A stretch of 64,000 nucleotides of DNA from Sporosarcina sp. ACRSM (GCF_022346545.1 NZ_JAKRNU010000001.1:1-64000); one strand, 5' to 3'; shown: positions 25,927-34,458, counted from the stretch's first letter. The notes: generated by a model from the letters alone, not told the origin. A program made the numbers and translations.

Positions 25927-25943
25927 CCAAATATACAGACTAT

Positions 25944-25974
25944 TTGACTAATCTGAAATTAACTGTATTATAAT
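25944..25974 (+). promoter_or_regulatory. Promoter of LuxR-type regulator 1
   Basis: TTGACT (25944-25949) and TATAAT (25969-25974) are 19 bases apart; an alternative -10 TATTAT at 25966 gives 16. An imperfect dyad (25936-25955, CAGACTATTT/GACTAATCTG) overlaps the -35. Confidence 0.45.
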
Positions 25975-26003
25975 GAACTAACAGAGATTTTGGGAGGTAA
26001 ATG

Positions 26004-26750
26004 ATGAACCAACTTTCTTTGAACGAAAAAAACTATCAAAAAATACTTTCTTTTATGGATGATATAAAAGGCGATGATAATAATTTCCGAAAAAATGTCC
26101 TACTTGCTTTTGAAAAGTGGTTCGGTTTTTCTCATGCAAACTTCTGGCTTTGCGATCAGCAAAATAATCTCGTAGATCCCGTTACTTCTACTACTGATAA
26201 AACTATGATTAAAGATTATTTGAAAAATTATATAGAAATGGATCCATTAGTTCCTTACAAACTAAACGATATGATTCTAAAACGCCGTGTCATCGGGCTT
26301 CTAGATCTACAATCAAAAAGAGATTATGAAAAAAGTGAGTATTTTAATAGTTTTTTTAAAAAGTATGGGTTCTATCACAACACGGGAATATTTTTAGTAA
26401 AGGACAATAGAATTGTTGGATTAGTGGATTTTATTGCACCTAAAAACGAAATGGAGGTTAATAATTACGAGGTCATGTGTCTTGAAATCATATCAAGATA
26501 TTTAGCACAGAAATTACATGAGTATAGTTTATTAAAAAGTAAAGAACAAGATTTCATTGAAATTTTCTTAACTCCCAGGGAAAGTGAAGTGTTGCGGTAC
26601 GTCCAAAAGGGTTATTCAAATAAACAAATAGCCGGTCAACTATTCATTAGTGTAAACACCGTAAAAAAACATGTACAGAGCCTCTACGACAAATTTGAGG
26701 TTAATAATCGGACAAGCCTTTCTTTTAAAGTACACAGTTTTGAAAATTAA
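26004..26750 (+). CDS. LuxR-family regulator 1 of the amine region
   Basis: A 248-aa regulator with an N-terminal GAF-like sensor region (about 20-165, including ANFWLCDQQNNLVDP and FLVKDNRIVGLVDFI) and a C-terminal LuxR helix-turn-helix (about 183-240: LTPRESEVLRYVQKGYSNKQ, FISVNTVKKHVQSLYDKF). Two ATGs are adjacent; the second (26004) is preferred because GGAGG is then six bases away. No receiver domain is present, so it is not a classical response regulator. It is divergent from the amine oxidase operon and paralogous to the regulator at 28052. Control of the amine genes is inferred from position and the shared upstream motif. Confidence 0.85.
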   Translation: MNQLSLNEKNYQKILSFMDDIKGDDNNFRKNVLLAFEKWFGFSHANFWLCDQQNNLVDPVTSTTDKTMIKDYLKNYIEMDPLVPYKLNDMILKRRVIGLLDLQSKRDYEKSEYFNSFFKKYGFYHNTGIFLVKDNRIVGLVDFIAPKNEMEVNNYEVMCLEIISRYLAQKLHEYSLLKSKEQDFIEIFLTPRESEVLRYVQKGYSNKQIAGQLFISVNTVKKHVQSLYDKFEVNNRTSLSFKVHSFEN

Positions 26751-26968
26751 CTGTAATTCATGAAAAAGGATACGTAGAATTTAACTACGTTAGATAGCTG
26801 ACATGTATTGCACTGTAGCACAGCTCTTTTTAGTCATACCACTGTCATTACAGGAAACGGATTTTAGAGAGCCTGAACTATAATAGGCATAGTCATACAT
26901 GATGAATACGCCCCTATATGGTTTGGAGTGAAAGCGCCCCTGCTGGATATATGAAAACGAATAGAAAT

Positions 26969-27003
26969 AGCGACCTGCCCATTAATGGGAATAGGTCGCT
27001 TTT
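26969..27003. terminator. Terminator between convergent genes
   Basis: AGCGACCT pairs with AGGTCGCT with an inner CCCAT/ATGGG stem, followed by TTT. It lies between the convergent LuxR-1 and MoaF-like genes. Confidence 0.65.
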
Positions 27004-27029
27004 GCATATTGGGTGCTTTTATCAATATA

Positions 27030-27845
27030 TTATTTTTCTGGGTAAGTTGTATCATTCAATATTGCTGCCAGTGAACCAAATGTGAGACTGATGACACGTT
27101 GAGGTTTCGGATCCCAGCAAAAAAAACGACCTGTAGAACGCAATTCTTTTAAATCAACAACAATAATAGCCTCTACAGGCATAATAGTTTCTGTCCAAAA
27201 TAAGATAGTTAAATCTTCATCAAGATTAAAGAAAGCACACTTTTCTACATCTGCTAGACCTGTCTCAGCTCCATTTACACAGTGCCACGCCATAGTTTCT
27301 TTAGTAAAATAGACATGCTCATACCAATCATCAGAACTATAGCGATAGAGAACACGCTTACCTACCAAATCTGAAGTTTGTACAATAGGTTTATTCCCAG
27401 GTAACCCTTCAATAACTGCTGACGTAAAATCTGTTTTTGTCCTTCTCTCTCCATTTATTTCCACAAAATTTGATGCTGCAACAAAGACATTACCATCTTC
27501 AGACCTCCATATTAATGAAACTTGTTCATTATAGGCTGGCTTGTAAAATGTTACAAAGAAAATTCCTTGGCGTACTTCAAAAGCTTGATAATTATCTGTT
27601 CCAGATAATCCTCTTTCTTCTCCTTCCAAGATAGTCCAAACTAATGTTTTTTCATCTTTGAATTCATGACTGATAACGCTTCCGCCTTCAAAATTAAGAA
27701 CGATTGTTTTGCCAGCTAAAGCTGAGGTATGTGGAATCCTATTCTCGCTAAAGCCATCCGCCATTTCTTCAAGAGTCGGCCACTCTTCTACAGGTACATA
27801 AGTTTGAGTTTCCACGTGATTGTTAATATTGTAAGTCAAAGTCAT
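27030..27845 (-). CDS. MoaF-like protein of the amine regulon
   Basis: A 271-aa protein with two repeated beta-rich halves matching the MoaF N- and C-terminal domains: LAGKTIVLNFEGGSVISHEF and RQGIFFVTFYKPAY in the first half, LVGKRVLYRYSSDDWYEHVY and AETGLADVEKCAFFNLD in the second. The fold is lipocalin-like. Databases often call such proteins molybdenum cofactor biosynthesis protein F, but moaF was named in the Klebsiella monoamine regulon next to tyramine oxidase, and no cofactor-synthesis genes are nearby. Here it lies beside a flavin amine oxidase operon and is divergent from a second LuxR-type regulator, which supports an amine-related role. The biochemical function is unknown. GGAGG lies nine bases before the start. 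Confidence 0.78.
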   Translation of the reverse strand: MTLTYNINNHVETQTYVPVEEWPTLEEMADGFSENRIPHTSALAGKTIVLNFEGGSVISHEFKDEKTLVWTILEGEERGLSGTDNYQAFEVRQGIFFVTFYKPAYNEQVSLIWRSEDGNVFVAASNFVEINGERRTKTDFTSAVIEGLPGNKPIVQTSDLVGKRVLYRYSSDDWYEHVYFTKETMAWHCVNGAETGLADVEKCAFFNLDEDLTILFWTETIMPVEAIIVVDLKELRSTGRFFCWDPKPQRVISLTFGSLAAILNDTTYPEK

Positions 27846-27960
27846 TCAATAATCCCTCCATTAAAGTTTGATTGGATTTGTTGGAAAAAGATCTACCTTT
27901 CTTTTATTGTGTGCTTCGTTCTTCACATACAGATTATTTCAAAATTCATCTTTGGTTTCT

Positions 27961-27974
27961 ATTACCCACTCGGA
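27961..27974. promoter_or_regulatory. Shared LuxR-region motif, copy 2
   Basis: ATTACCCACTCGGA, in the divergent region between the MoaF-like gene and regulator 2; see copy 1 at 25913. A TATAAT (28015-28020) lies 37 bases before the start codon. Confidence 0.55.
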
Positions 27975-28051
27975 TGATTTTTCGTTATTTTCAGTATTTT
28001 TTGGATGGAAATTGTATAATAAAAGAAAGAGATTTTTTAGAGGTGAGAAGA

Positions 28052-28840
28052 ATGGAAACCCTTTCAATGAATGATTATCAAAAAGTCATATATTTCATGG
28101 ACGAAGTTGAAAATACTACAAAACAGGATTTTAGAAGTCAGGTGTTACATATATTTGATAGGTTTTTTGGGTATTCTAAATCACATTTTTGGATTTGCGA
28201 TGATAACTCTGACCTGACTAATGTCGTAAGTTTAAACGGAAATAAAAAGGCTCTGGAAGAATACGAATATTATTATAACCTGGATTACCTTATCCCCAAA
28301 AATGTATCAAGTTTACTCCTTTCAAAAAAAGTAATCAAAACATTTGATAAGGTTTCACCTAAAGATTATGAAAAGAGTATATTTTATAATGACTTCATGC
28401 GCGAATATGAATATTATGAAGCACTTGGAATTTATCTTTTTGACAGGCAAAAACCATTGGGACTTATTGAGTTTCTCCGTTCAAAAGATGAAAACCCATT
28501 TCAGCAACATGATATTAGGTTACTGGAAATCCTATCTAGATTTTTAACACAAGAAATGAAATTTTTCTCAACAAATTCTACAAAACATGCTAAAGAGGAA
28601 CAGCTGGGACTCTCAGATTGGATTAAAGAGAAATACAATCTAACATTAAAAGAATTAGAAGTTTTGTATATCTCACAAAAAGGGTATTCCAATGCTGAAA
28701 TAGCTTCGCAACTGTATCTAAGCAAAAACACTGTAAAAAAGCATCTTCAAAATATTTACCGGAAAGTGGATGTAACAAATCGTACAAGCTTGTGCTATAA
28801 AATAAATACGCTTCAAAAAGTAAGATCTCAGCCTAAATGA
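28052..28840 (+). CDS. LuxR-family regulator 2 of the amine region
   Basis: A 262-aa paralogue of the regulator at 26004, with the same layout: sensor region with SHFWICDDNSDLTNVVS and IYLFDRQKPLGLIEFL, then a LuxR helix-turn-helix (LTLKELEVLYISQKGYSNAE, YLSKNTVKKHLQNIYRKVDV). The open frame extends 60 codons further upstream, but start 28052 is chosen because AGAGGTGAG is correctly spaced and the first residues (METLSMNDYQKVIYFMD) align with those of regulator 1. It is divergent from the MoaF-like gene. The two regulators probably arose by duplication and may bind each other's sites or form hetero-oligomers (inference). Confidence 0.85.
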   Translation: METLSMNDYQKVIYFMDEVENTTKQDFRSQVLHIFDRFFGYSKSHFWICDDNSDLTNVVSLNGNKKALEEYEYYYNLDYLIPKNVSSLLLSKKVIKTFDKVSPKDYEKSIFYNDFMREYEYYEALGIYLFDRQKPLGLIEFLRSKDENPFQQHDIRLLEILSRFLTQEMKFFSTNSTKHAKEEQLGLSDWIKEKYNLTLKELEVLYISQKGYSNAEIASQLYLSKNTVKKHLQNIYRKVDVTNRTSLCYKINTLQKVRSQPK

Positions 28841-28874
28841 AATAGACCTCCCTTGAAACTTGCCGAAATGCAAT

Positions 28875-29700
28875 TCAATTGGTGAGCATGATATAAAAGC
28901 ACCGGCAGATATCCTCGTCGGTGCATGTCGTGCTTACGTTTAGAAGGCAGTCATAGATAGTTTTTTTTGAAGCGTCAAAAAGCTGATGAAGCACGTGCCA
29001 CTGGTCAGCTACCTGTAGTATCGCAGGAGAGGCATCGCGAACGGCTTTTGCGAAACTGCGAGAGCCATCAACGGTGATTAGATTTATCTCAGGATGCGTA
29101 GAGATCCACTGAGCAACGGCTGTAGAGTCAGTCGAAGATATCATATTAACGGGGTGCCCTGTTTCTAAATCGATAAATACTGTCCCGTAAGAAAAACGTT
29201 TTTTAAAAGCAATATCATCTATTCCTACGAAAGGGATGGGTCCCGGATTCAAACTGACGCTGTTTTACGATTTTTAGTAAGGTATCGTGGTTATCGGGAA
29301 TATGGAGGGCTTTGCAGATTTTTTCTCTTTATGAGGCAATTGGTAGAAAAGGCGATTTTCTCTAGTACTTCTTCCAAAAGCCTCGTTCGCCGCTGATACG
29401 GGTTTAGCCAAGAAATACGCTCTGTAAAGACGCGAACATGACAATCCGGATGACTGCAATACCATTTATTGGTGAGAACTTGAAATTCGACAGGTGTATC
29501 TGCATAAGCTAAGTCCTTCACGTACCGGGTGTATCGGTAGTGTTTTCTATGGGAGATATGTTGGCAATGTGGGCATGGAGCATTCTCCTTTTTCAGGTCA
29601 ATGATCAGAAAGATCCTTTCCTCCGTTTGCTTACTATAGACCAGCTGATCGTTATCGGCAAAGGGAAGTCATTGTACCTGCTTTTCAACCGTTAGAATAA
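28875..29700 (-). pseudogene. ISL3-family transposase remnant
   Basis: Minus-strand fragments in order: APCPHCQHISHRKHYRYTRY, ADTPVEFQVLTNKWYC, then CHVRVFTERISWLNPYQRRT (the ISL3 zinc-finger region), then after frameshifts PFVGIDDIAFKKRFSYGTV and LITVDGSRSFAKAVRDASP, which carry the first two acidic residues of the DDE catalytic domain, and ADQWHVLHQL. The C-terminal half, including the last catalytic Glu, is missing. Several frameshifts and the truncation make it inactive. Confidence 0.8.
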
Positions 29701-29768
29701 TACCATACAACATGAAATAAATTCCTGGATTTCAAGAGGATTACTATTGCTAAAATGCCAGCTCCTAA

Positions 29769-29796
29769 ACAATTCCGACTTGTATTAGAACCTGGA
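29769..29796. repeat. ACCAGGTTC palindromic repeat, half copy
   Basis: CAATTCCGACTTGTATTAG followed by AACCTGG resembles the right half of the palindromes at 20361 and 59189. Confidence 0.4.
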
Positions 29797-29838
29797 ACTT
29801 TTCATTTTAGAGAAGGTATCATCCTCCTCCCAAATTAT

Positions 29839-30201
29839 TCATTCCAAACATTGCACACTAATTATTTCTGTTACTGGTATACGAACTGTTCCCATCTGAT
29901 CCTGCAAAATAATACACATCAATCTTACATCAATCTGTTCAATTGAGCCTTGGTGCTGGATAATGACTCCTGCTTGCCAAGTTTTAATGCGTGTTTCACA
30001 TTTCCTTCGAAAAGCGACATCTAACTCCTCTTGGATTAATTGTAAATCGAATTCACTCAGTTTTGGACGCTTCACCAGCTCGTCTTCGCTTTGCCATACG
30101 CGCAACTCTTTAATATGTTCCGGGAGCATCATTGCAGTCCATTTAATACGTCCCCGATCCTTGACTTCTCCAACAGATTTCATATGTCTATTCAGTGCCA
30201 T
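29839..30201 (-). CDS. yolD: YolD-like protein
   Basis: A 120-aa protein matching the YolD family: DRGRIKWTAMMLPEHIKELR in the N-terminal part is diagnostic, followed by EDELVKRPKLSEFDLQLIQEEL, and the C-terminal half is a short beta-rich domain. YolD-like genes are nearly always paired with a UvrX/YqjW-type Y-family polymerase, as here (62 bases upstream in the transcript). GAGGTGGG lies about seven bases before the start. The function of YolD is not established; a role in regulating or assisting the polymerase is inferred from the constant pairing. Confidence 0.88.
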   Translation of the reverse strand: MALNRHMKSVGEVKDRGRIKWTAMMLPEHIKELRVWQSEDELVKRPKLSEFDLQLIQEELDVAFRRKCETRIKTWQAGVIIQHQGSIEQIDVRLMCIILQDQMGTVRIPVTEIISVQCLE

Positions 30202-30263
30202 TCAATCACCCACCTCATCCATTCATTATGACGAGCACCGACAGCAAGTAACGATTTGAGAAC

Positions 30264-31523
30264 TCATGATTTGTGACCTCCGACTAATTTCGAACGCTGC
30301 ATAGCCGTGCCGTCTTCCGTAAGTGAAGAAGCCCGTAGGATGGCTGATGAACCATAGCGGCTACGAATTTCATCCATGGCGCTGCCCAGCTTTCTTTTTC
30401 GCCACTTATTTGCCTCAAACAGACTGAGTTGCATGGATGTTTCATCTTCCAAATTCGTAATTGAAATGGAAATTTTTCGAACGGGACGTTGATCATGAAA
30501 CTTATCGAAAAGCGCAACGCAAACATCATAAATTTTCATCGTATCGTTTGTAGCTTCTTCTATTGACAGTGAGCGGCTGAATCCGCCGCCTAAAGAATGC
30601 TTGCTATAACCGATACTTAAATGAATGGTGCGTCCCGCTTTTCTTGCATGTCTAGCTCTACTGGCGACATCCTCACAGATTTCCAACATGACAACAAGAA
30701 CCGATTTTCGTGTGACATAATCACGGAATAATGTTTGACCTTTTCCGAAACTTACTTGACCCTCTAGCAAAGGGGCGCCTAATTCAGAAAGATCAATGCC
30801 CCAAGCGTGATGGTAAAGTTGGTTGCCCATAATACCGAATTTCTTTTCAAGCCTTTCAAGCGATGTATGTGCGAGATCGCCCACGGAGAAAATCCCCATA
30901 TTGTTCAAAGTCTTTTCCGTCCGTCCGCCTACTCCCCACATTTCGCTTAATGGCTGAATCGGCCATAGCTTTCTTGGAATATCTTCATATGTCCATCTTG
31001 CGAAGCCCGTTTTCTTGGCTTCCAAATCAAGCGCCAGTTTCGCCATTAACATATTAGGTCCCATACCAACCGTCGATGGTAAATTCAGCGTCTCAACGAT
31101 CTCTCGTTGGATGACTTTAATGGTTTGCGTCGGGTCACCCCATAACTTTTCAGTTCCAGTTAAATCAATAAAGCTTTCGTCAACACTATACACATGAATC
31201 GCTTCAGCAGGGACGAATTTGTGTAAAATCTGGGTAATCGCCATCGACATTTCGAGAAAATAGCCCATTTTTGGCTCAAAAAGTTTAATATCAGGATGAT
31301 TCGGAATTTCGTATAAACGTGTACCCGTCTTTACCCTAAACCTTTTCTTCATCGCCGGGGATGCGGCAAGGACAACGGCCCCCTTTTGTTCAAGATTCCC
31401 TACAATGGCAATGGGTACGGTTTGGACATCTAAATTATGCAAGGAAGCTATACAGCTGGCATAGAAACTCATCATGTCTATGCACGCAATCTGTCGATTT
31501 GGAAACTTACTGTAATCTATCAT
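30264..31523 (-). CDS. Y-family DNA polymerase (UvrX/YqjW-like)
   Basis: A 419-aa lesion-bypass polymerase. Catalytic carboxylates are in FPNRQIACIDMMSFYASC (Asp of motif I) and HVYSVDESFIDLTG (Asp-Glu). VGMGPNMLMAKLALDLEAKK and WGVGGRTEKTLNNMGIFSVGD form the palm/thumb helix-hairpin region, and the C-terminal little-finger domain ends with TAMQRSKLVGGHKS. Start 31523 (MIDYSKFPN) is chosen over a 29-codon longer frame because family members begin with YDYSKFP and because ATGA overlaps the upstream gene's stop. It copies past damaged DNA and is expected to be SOS-induced; a LexA-like box lies upstream of the operon. Confidence 0.92.
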   Translation of the reverse strand: MIDYSKFPNRQIACIDMMSFYASCIASLHNLDVQTVPIAIVGNLEQKGAVVLAASPAMKKRFRVKTGTRLYEIPNHPDIKLFEPKMGYFLEMSMAITQILHKFVPAEAIHVYSVDESFIDLTGTEKLWGDPTQTIKVIQREIVETLNLPSTVGMGPNMLMAKLALDLEAKKTGFARWTYEDIPRKLWPIQPLSEMWGVGGRTEKTLNNMGIFSVGDLAHTSLERLEKKFGIMGNQLYHHAWGIDLSELGAPLLEGQVSFGKGQTLFRDYVTRKSVLVVMLEICEDVASRARHARKAGRTIHLSIGYSKHSLGGGFSRSLSIEEATNDTMKIYDVCVALFDKFHDQRPVRKISISITNLEDETSMQLSLFEANKWRKRKLGSAMDEIRSRYGSSAILRASSLTEDGTAMQRSKLVGGHKS

Positions 31524-31741
31524 ATAACCATCCGCTCGCTTGGAATGACGGGAACGAGGACAAGCACATTGTCTATTGTAAAGGTACGATTGGATTTCCT
31601 TAAATAGCAATAGGCCCTGAATGAAATCTCACCGACCTGAAGCACTTTAATTTTCCGCTTACTTATTGCACCTTCTTTGGATATGTACATCATATCCAAG
31701 TCGTAATTCCGATCCATCGACTTCATCAATTCAACATGCAC
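31520..31741 (-). CDS. Small WYL-like protein preceding uvrX-type gene
   Basis: A 73-aa protein read from a GTG start with GGAGGG seven bases upstream. MMYISKEGAISKRKIKVLQV and FRAYCYLRKSNRTFTIDNVL match the short WYL-domain-like proteins encoded just before UvrX polymerases in Bacillales. Its stop overlaps the polymerase start (ATGA), so the genes are translationally coupled. WYL domains bind nucleic acid or ligands in regulators; in this stand-alone form the role is unknown but probably linked to the polymerase operon or DNA damage. Confidence 0.75.
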   Translation of the reverse strand: MHVELMKSMDRNYDLDMMYISKEGAISKRKIKVLQVGEISFRAYCYLRKSNRTFTIDNVLVLVPVIPSERMVI

Positions 31742-31771
31742 ATCTGTTCCCTCCTCTTTTAATCAGTATAT

Positions 31772-31785
31772 GGAATGCACGTTCG
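31772..31785 (-). promoter_or_regulatory. Candidate LexA (SOS) box of the polymerase operon
   Basis: Minus-strand CGAACGTGCATTCC matches 12 of 14 positions of the Bacillus consensus CGAAC-N4-GTTCG and lies about 30 bases before the GTG start of the first gene. Confidence 0.5.
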
Positions 31786-31906
31786 GTTTGCATCGACAAA
31801 TAAACACTTAACAGAAGTTACCAGAAGTGGATTCTTTGTTAAGTGCTTGATTTTAGATAATCAGGAGTACCTGTGTAGCAAACGATCATGAATGTTTCAG
31901 AGGTAA

Positions 31907-32575
31907 CTAATTAGTATGTCGTTTGTTAACTTCAATCGTAATGAACTCCGGCAAATAGCTGGGAGTACATCCTTTTGCTACTATTTCACCTTTGTAAAGA
32001 CCCGTTTTCTCACCAAGTTTAATACAACGTGCACGATTCTTTTCATCATAAACGCCTATCCAGCCTGCGGTGAAATTCATAGCCCATTGAACTTCTGGTT
32101 CTTCCTGCGTAATATTAGCTTCTAATGCAGAAAGCAAGTCCGCGGTGTTATCAGGCGGTGTTTGTCCAGTCCATCTCAATCGCCCTTGATAATACCAGAA
32201 AGCCCGCCTTTGAAGAGCAGATGGGCTATTTTCCCACGACTCCATCAATGCAATTTTCTTCTTATCTTTGGTGAGCTGATTAGCCATTAACCAATCCATT
32301 AAGTTATTTCGCTCATTAAAAGTGTGTGTCTGCATATCCTTATCAAGCTTATTTAGCACATCTTGTGAAAGAAGTTTTTTGTCCATAATTAAGATTGCTA
32401 ATAGTCTGGGCAAAAACTCTTCGGTTGACCAAAGTTCCATAGCTAGTTCGTGATCTTTTTTAATGTCCTTCGCGATTTTTCGTAAGTCGCCGAGCTTAGT
32501 TTTACTATTGATCTGAAGTAGAATGTCTTCTGCTTTTGAAGAGCGTTTTATTTCTGTACCTTTATTTTCATTCAT
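31907..32575 (-). CDS. AlkD-type DNA alkylation repair protein
   Basis: A 222-aa all-helical HEAT-like protein of the DNA alkylation repair (AlkD) family. Recognisable segments are KTKLGDLRKIAKDIKKDHEL, LWSTEEFLPRLLAILIMDKK and ALQRRAFWYYQGRLRWTGQT. AlkD-type glycosylases remove N3- and N7-alkylated purines. The start (MNENKG) fits the family, but no Shine-Dalgarno precedes it: the upstream bases are the end of an IS605-type element carrying tnpB. The insertion seems to have removed the gene's own promoter and ribosome binding site, so expression may be low or depend on read-through from the element. Confidence 0.85.
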   Translation of the reverse strand: MNENKGTEIKRSSKAEDILLQINSKTKLGDLRKIAKDIKKDHELAMELWSTEEFLPRLLAILIMDKKLLSQDVLNKLDKDMQTHTFNERNNLMDWLMANQLTKDKKKIALMESWENSPSALQRRAFWYYQGRLRWTGQTPPDNTADLLSALEANITQEEPEVQWAMNFTAGWIGVYDEKNRARCIKLGEKTGLYKGEIVAKGCTPSYLPEFITIEVNKRHTN

Positions 32576-32584
32576 TTTATACAG

Positions 32585-32745
32585 CTGCTACTAAAAACAT
32601 AGAAAAACGTATAAGTTTTCCTACGCTAGACATGTTCCTGCTTCTTCGTACCCCGCCTCGCCACTTATCGGCTACTACGGTTGGTTTGGCACTCCACAGG
32701 CGTAAATTCGGATGTAGCCCACCCTATCGGTACACGGTTTTCATT
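32585..32745 (-). ncRNA. Candidate omega-RNA / right end of the tnpB element
   Basis: The roughly 155 bases after the tnpB stop on the minus strand are non-coding and GC-richer than their surroundings, with structured blocks such as GGGTGGGCTACATCC, CCTGTGGAGTGCCAAACC and AAGTGGCGAGGCGGGGTACG, ending in GAAGCAGGAACATG. TnpB guide RNAs are made from exactly this 3' region of IS200/IS605 elements. The exact right end, and so the guide, cannot be fixed by eye; it lies between about 32585 and 32640. Confidence 0.55.
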
Positions 32746-33907
32746 CTGTCACGACCGTGTATGCCTTCGTATATTTTAGATTTAAACTGGCATTGAAGTC
32801 TCGATCCATTTCCAACCCGCAATTTCCGCAAGTAAAAATGCGATCAGCAAGTGACAAGCCTACATTTTTCTCGCCACAACTTGAACAACATTTAGAAGAA
32901 GGGAACCATCGATCAACAAGTCGAATCTCAATCCCAATTTCCAAACATTTCGCAATGAGAAACTCCCTGAATTGCTTGAAGTTTTGACTGGCAATTGCGC
33001 GGGATAAATGGCGGTTTTTCATCATGCCTGTAACGTTTAAATCTTCGATCGCAATAAATGCTGGCTTGGTTTTCACCAGCACACTGGCGACAAATCGGAT
33101 ATACTCTTTACGCATATTGGCGAGTCTAGCGTGCAATTGTTGAACAACCAATAGTTGTTTTTGCCTGTTTTTAGCGCAGAACTCACCTCTCTGCCTATTT
33201 TTATTTTGTTCAATACTTCTACTCAGTTTTCGTTGTTGCCGTTTCAAGCGCTTTTCTAGCTTGATGATTCGTTCTTGTTTGTTCACATTCTCAAAAATAA
33301 GTTGATTGCTACAAACTGCAAACTCTTTCATCCCAAGGTCCACGCCAATTCCTTCTGATTCACTTTCATACGCTTTTTCACTTTTTTCAACATCACATAA
33401 AACAGATATAAAATACCGATCGGCTTTTTTTGACAGCGTGCAATTGATGATCGTTGCATCTGTTGGAATATAACCAAATTCCTTCAAACGTACCCAGCCA
33501 AACGTCGGAATTTTGATTCGATGGCGTTCGACGGTGAGGTCTGTTGCATTATTTTTCGGAAAATAAGCTTTCACGTCTTCATTTTTCCTCTTTTTGAAGC
33601 GCGGAAATTTGGCTATGCCCTTAAAGAAATTTTTAAAAGCTCGGTCCCCACTCATAATGGCTTGTTTCACGGCTTTACTCGACACATCTTTCATCCATTG
33701 GTCGTTTTGTTTCGTATGCACATTGTTCAGCCATTTTGAAAAATCAAATCCAGATAAATGCTTTTTCGTTTCTTTGTACTGTTTTTGTGCGGTCTCCAGA
33801 TAAAGATTGTAAACATACCGGCAAACGCCGATGGTTTGATTGGCTTTTTGTTGTTGGGCAGCGGTGAGGAGAACTTCAGTTTTATATGCCTTTTTCAAAA
33901 CGAGCAT
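32741..33907 (-). CDS. tnpB: TnpB (IS605 OrfB-type) RNA-guided nuclease, apparently intact
   Basis: A 388-aa protein with all elements of an active TnpB. The RuvC-like residues are Asp190 (GIGVDLGMKEFA), Glu288 (FIAIEDLNVTG) and Asp370 (MDRDFNASLNL). The inserted zinc finger has cysteines at 341/344 and 360/363 (CSSCGEKN, CGNCGLE). The N-terminal half holds the typical QTIGVCRYVYNLYLETAQKQ and FPRFKKRKN segments. Length is normal for the family. The ATG is only a few bases after AAAGGGG; a TTG five codons later would be better spaced, so the true start is uncertain. No tnpA transposase accompanies it, so the element may be mobile only in trans. It sits directly upstream of an AlkD-type repair gene. 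Confidence 0.9.
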   Translation of the reverse strand: MLVLKKAYKTEVLLTAAQQQKANQTIGVCRYVYNLYLETAQKQYKETKKHLSGFDFSKWLNNVHTKQNDQWMKDVSSKAVKQAIMSGDRAFKNFFKGIAKFPRFKKRKNEDVKAYFPKNNATDLTVERHRIKIPTFGWVRLKEFGYIPTDATIINCTLSKKADRYFISVLCDVEKSEKAYESESEGIGVDLGMKEFAVCSNQLIFENVNKQERIIKLEKRLKRQQRKLSRSIEQNKNRQRGEFCAKNRQKQLLVVQQLHARLANMRKEYIRFVASVLVKTKPAFIAIEDLNVTGMMKNRHLSRAIASQNFKQFREFLIAKCLEIGIEIRLVDRWFPSSKCCSSCGEKNVGLSLADRIFTCGNCGLEMDRDFNASLNLKYTKAYTVVTE

Positions 33908-34090
33908 CCCCTTTACTTTTTTTCGCTTCCAATAGTAGTTCCAACCTCATTTACAGTCTTTACCCGTTTTAACGAACAGATAATCGTAGATGGCTTTCTA
34001 AGTGAATAGATATTTAGCTACTTTTTTATATAGTTTTCTATGTTTTTTATAACAGTAGCACTGTGCTTAATTAAAGCTTTCTCAAGATTA

Positions 34091-34220
34091 GGTGCCTGTG
34101 CGAGGCACATTTATGACCATTCTATCGAATAGAATAAACATGCGGTAGGAAGTCAATACAATATTGATACGACTGTTTCCAGCTTTTCGGGTATGAAATT
34201 GTAATGAATTCACTGAAGCA
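34091..34220 (+). repeat. MITE-like repeat, copy 2 (right end missing)
   Basis: Begins GGTGCCTGTGCGAGGCACATT (hairpin GTGCCT/AGGCAC) and continues like copy 3 at 35331, but stops at GAATTCACTGAAGC where the rpn 3' end begins. It supplies the stop codon of the short Rpn C-terminal frame. Nothing else is seen in the 33908-34209 gap. Confidence 0.6.
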
Positions 34221-34431
34221 TTTCCCTCATTTTCTCAATTTCTTCTTTTTCCAAGTGTGTTACTTCCGCTATGAATTCCGTCGGTGTTCCTCTTCTCAAC
34301 ATCTCCAAAACTACTTTTTTCACGCCTTGCACCAAACCCTGCTCCAATCCCTGCTGGACTCCCTTTTCCCACTCCAGATCAAAAGCATTCTTAATGGTTG
34401 GGGAAGCATTTTCCTTATTGTATAGTTCCAT
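34210..34431 (-). CDS. Rpn C-terminal segment, separately startable 73-aa ORF
   Basis: A 73-aa helical, charged protein (MELYNKENASPTIKNAFDLE; EWEKGVQQGLEQGLVQGVKK; later EFIAEVTHLEKEEIEKMREM) that is the C-terminal tail normally joined to the nuclease at 34459-35184. It is in the same frame, separated by one TGA and nine further codons. It has its own GGGAGGAG about 11 bases before its ATG. In E. coli, Rpn genes contain an internal start that makes a short C-terminal protein which inhibits the nuclease, so this segment may be a stand-alone antitoxin-like product. Alternatively it is simply the cut-off end of a dead gene. The stop codon lies in a MITE copy. Confidence 0.6.
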   Translation of the reverse strand: MELYNKENASPTIKNAFDLEWEKGVQQGLEQGLVQGVKKVVLEMLRRGTPTEFIAEVTHLEKEEIEKMREMLQ

Positions 34432-34458
34432 TAGCTCAGTCTCCTCCCTTATAATTGG

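Noticed and set aside
27030..27845. Molybdenum cofactor biosynthesis function
   Set aside because: No moa, moe or mob genes are nearby, and the context is amine oxidation.
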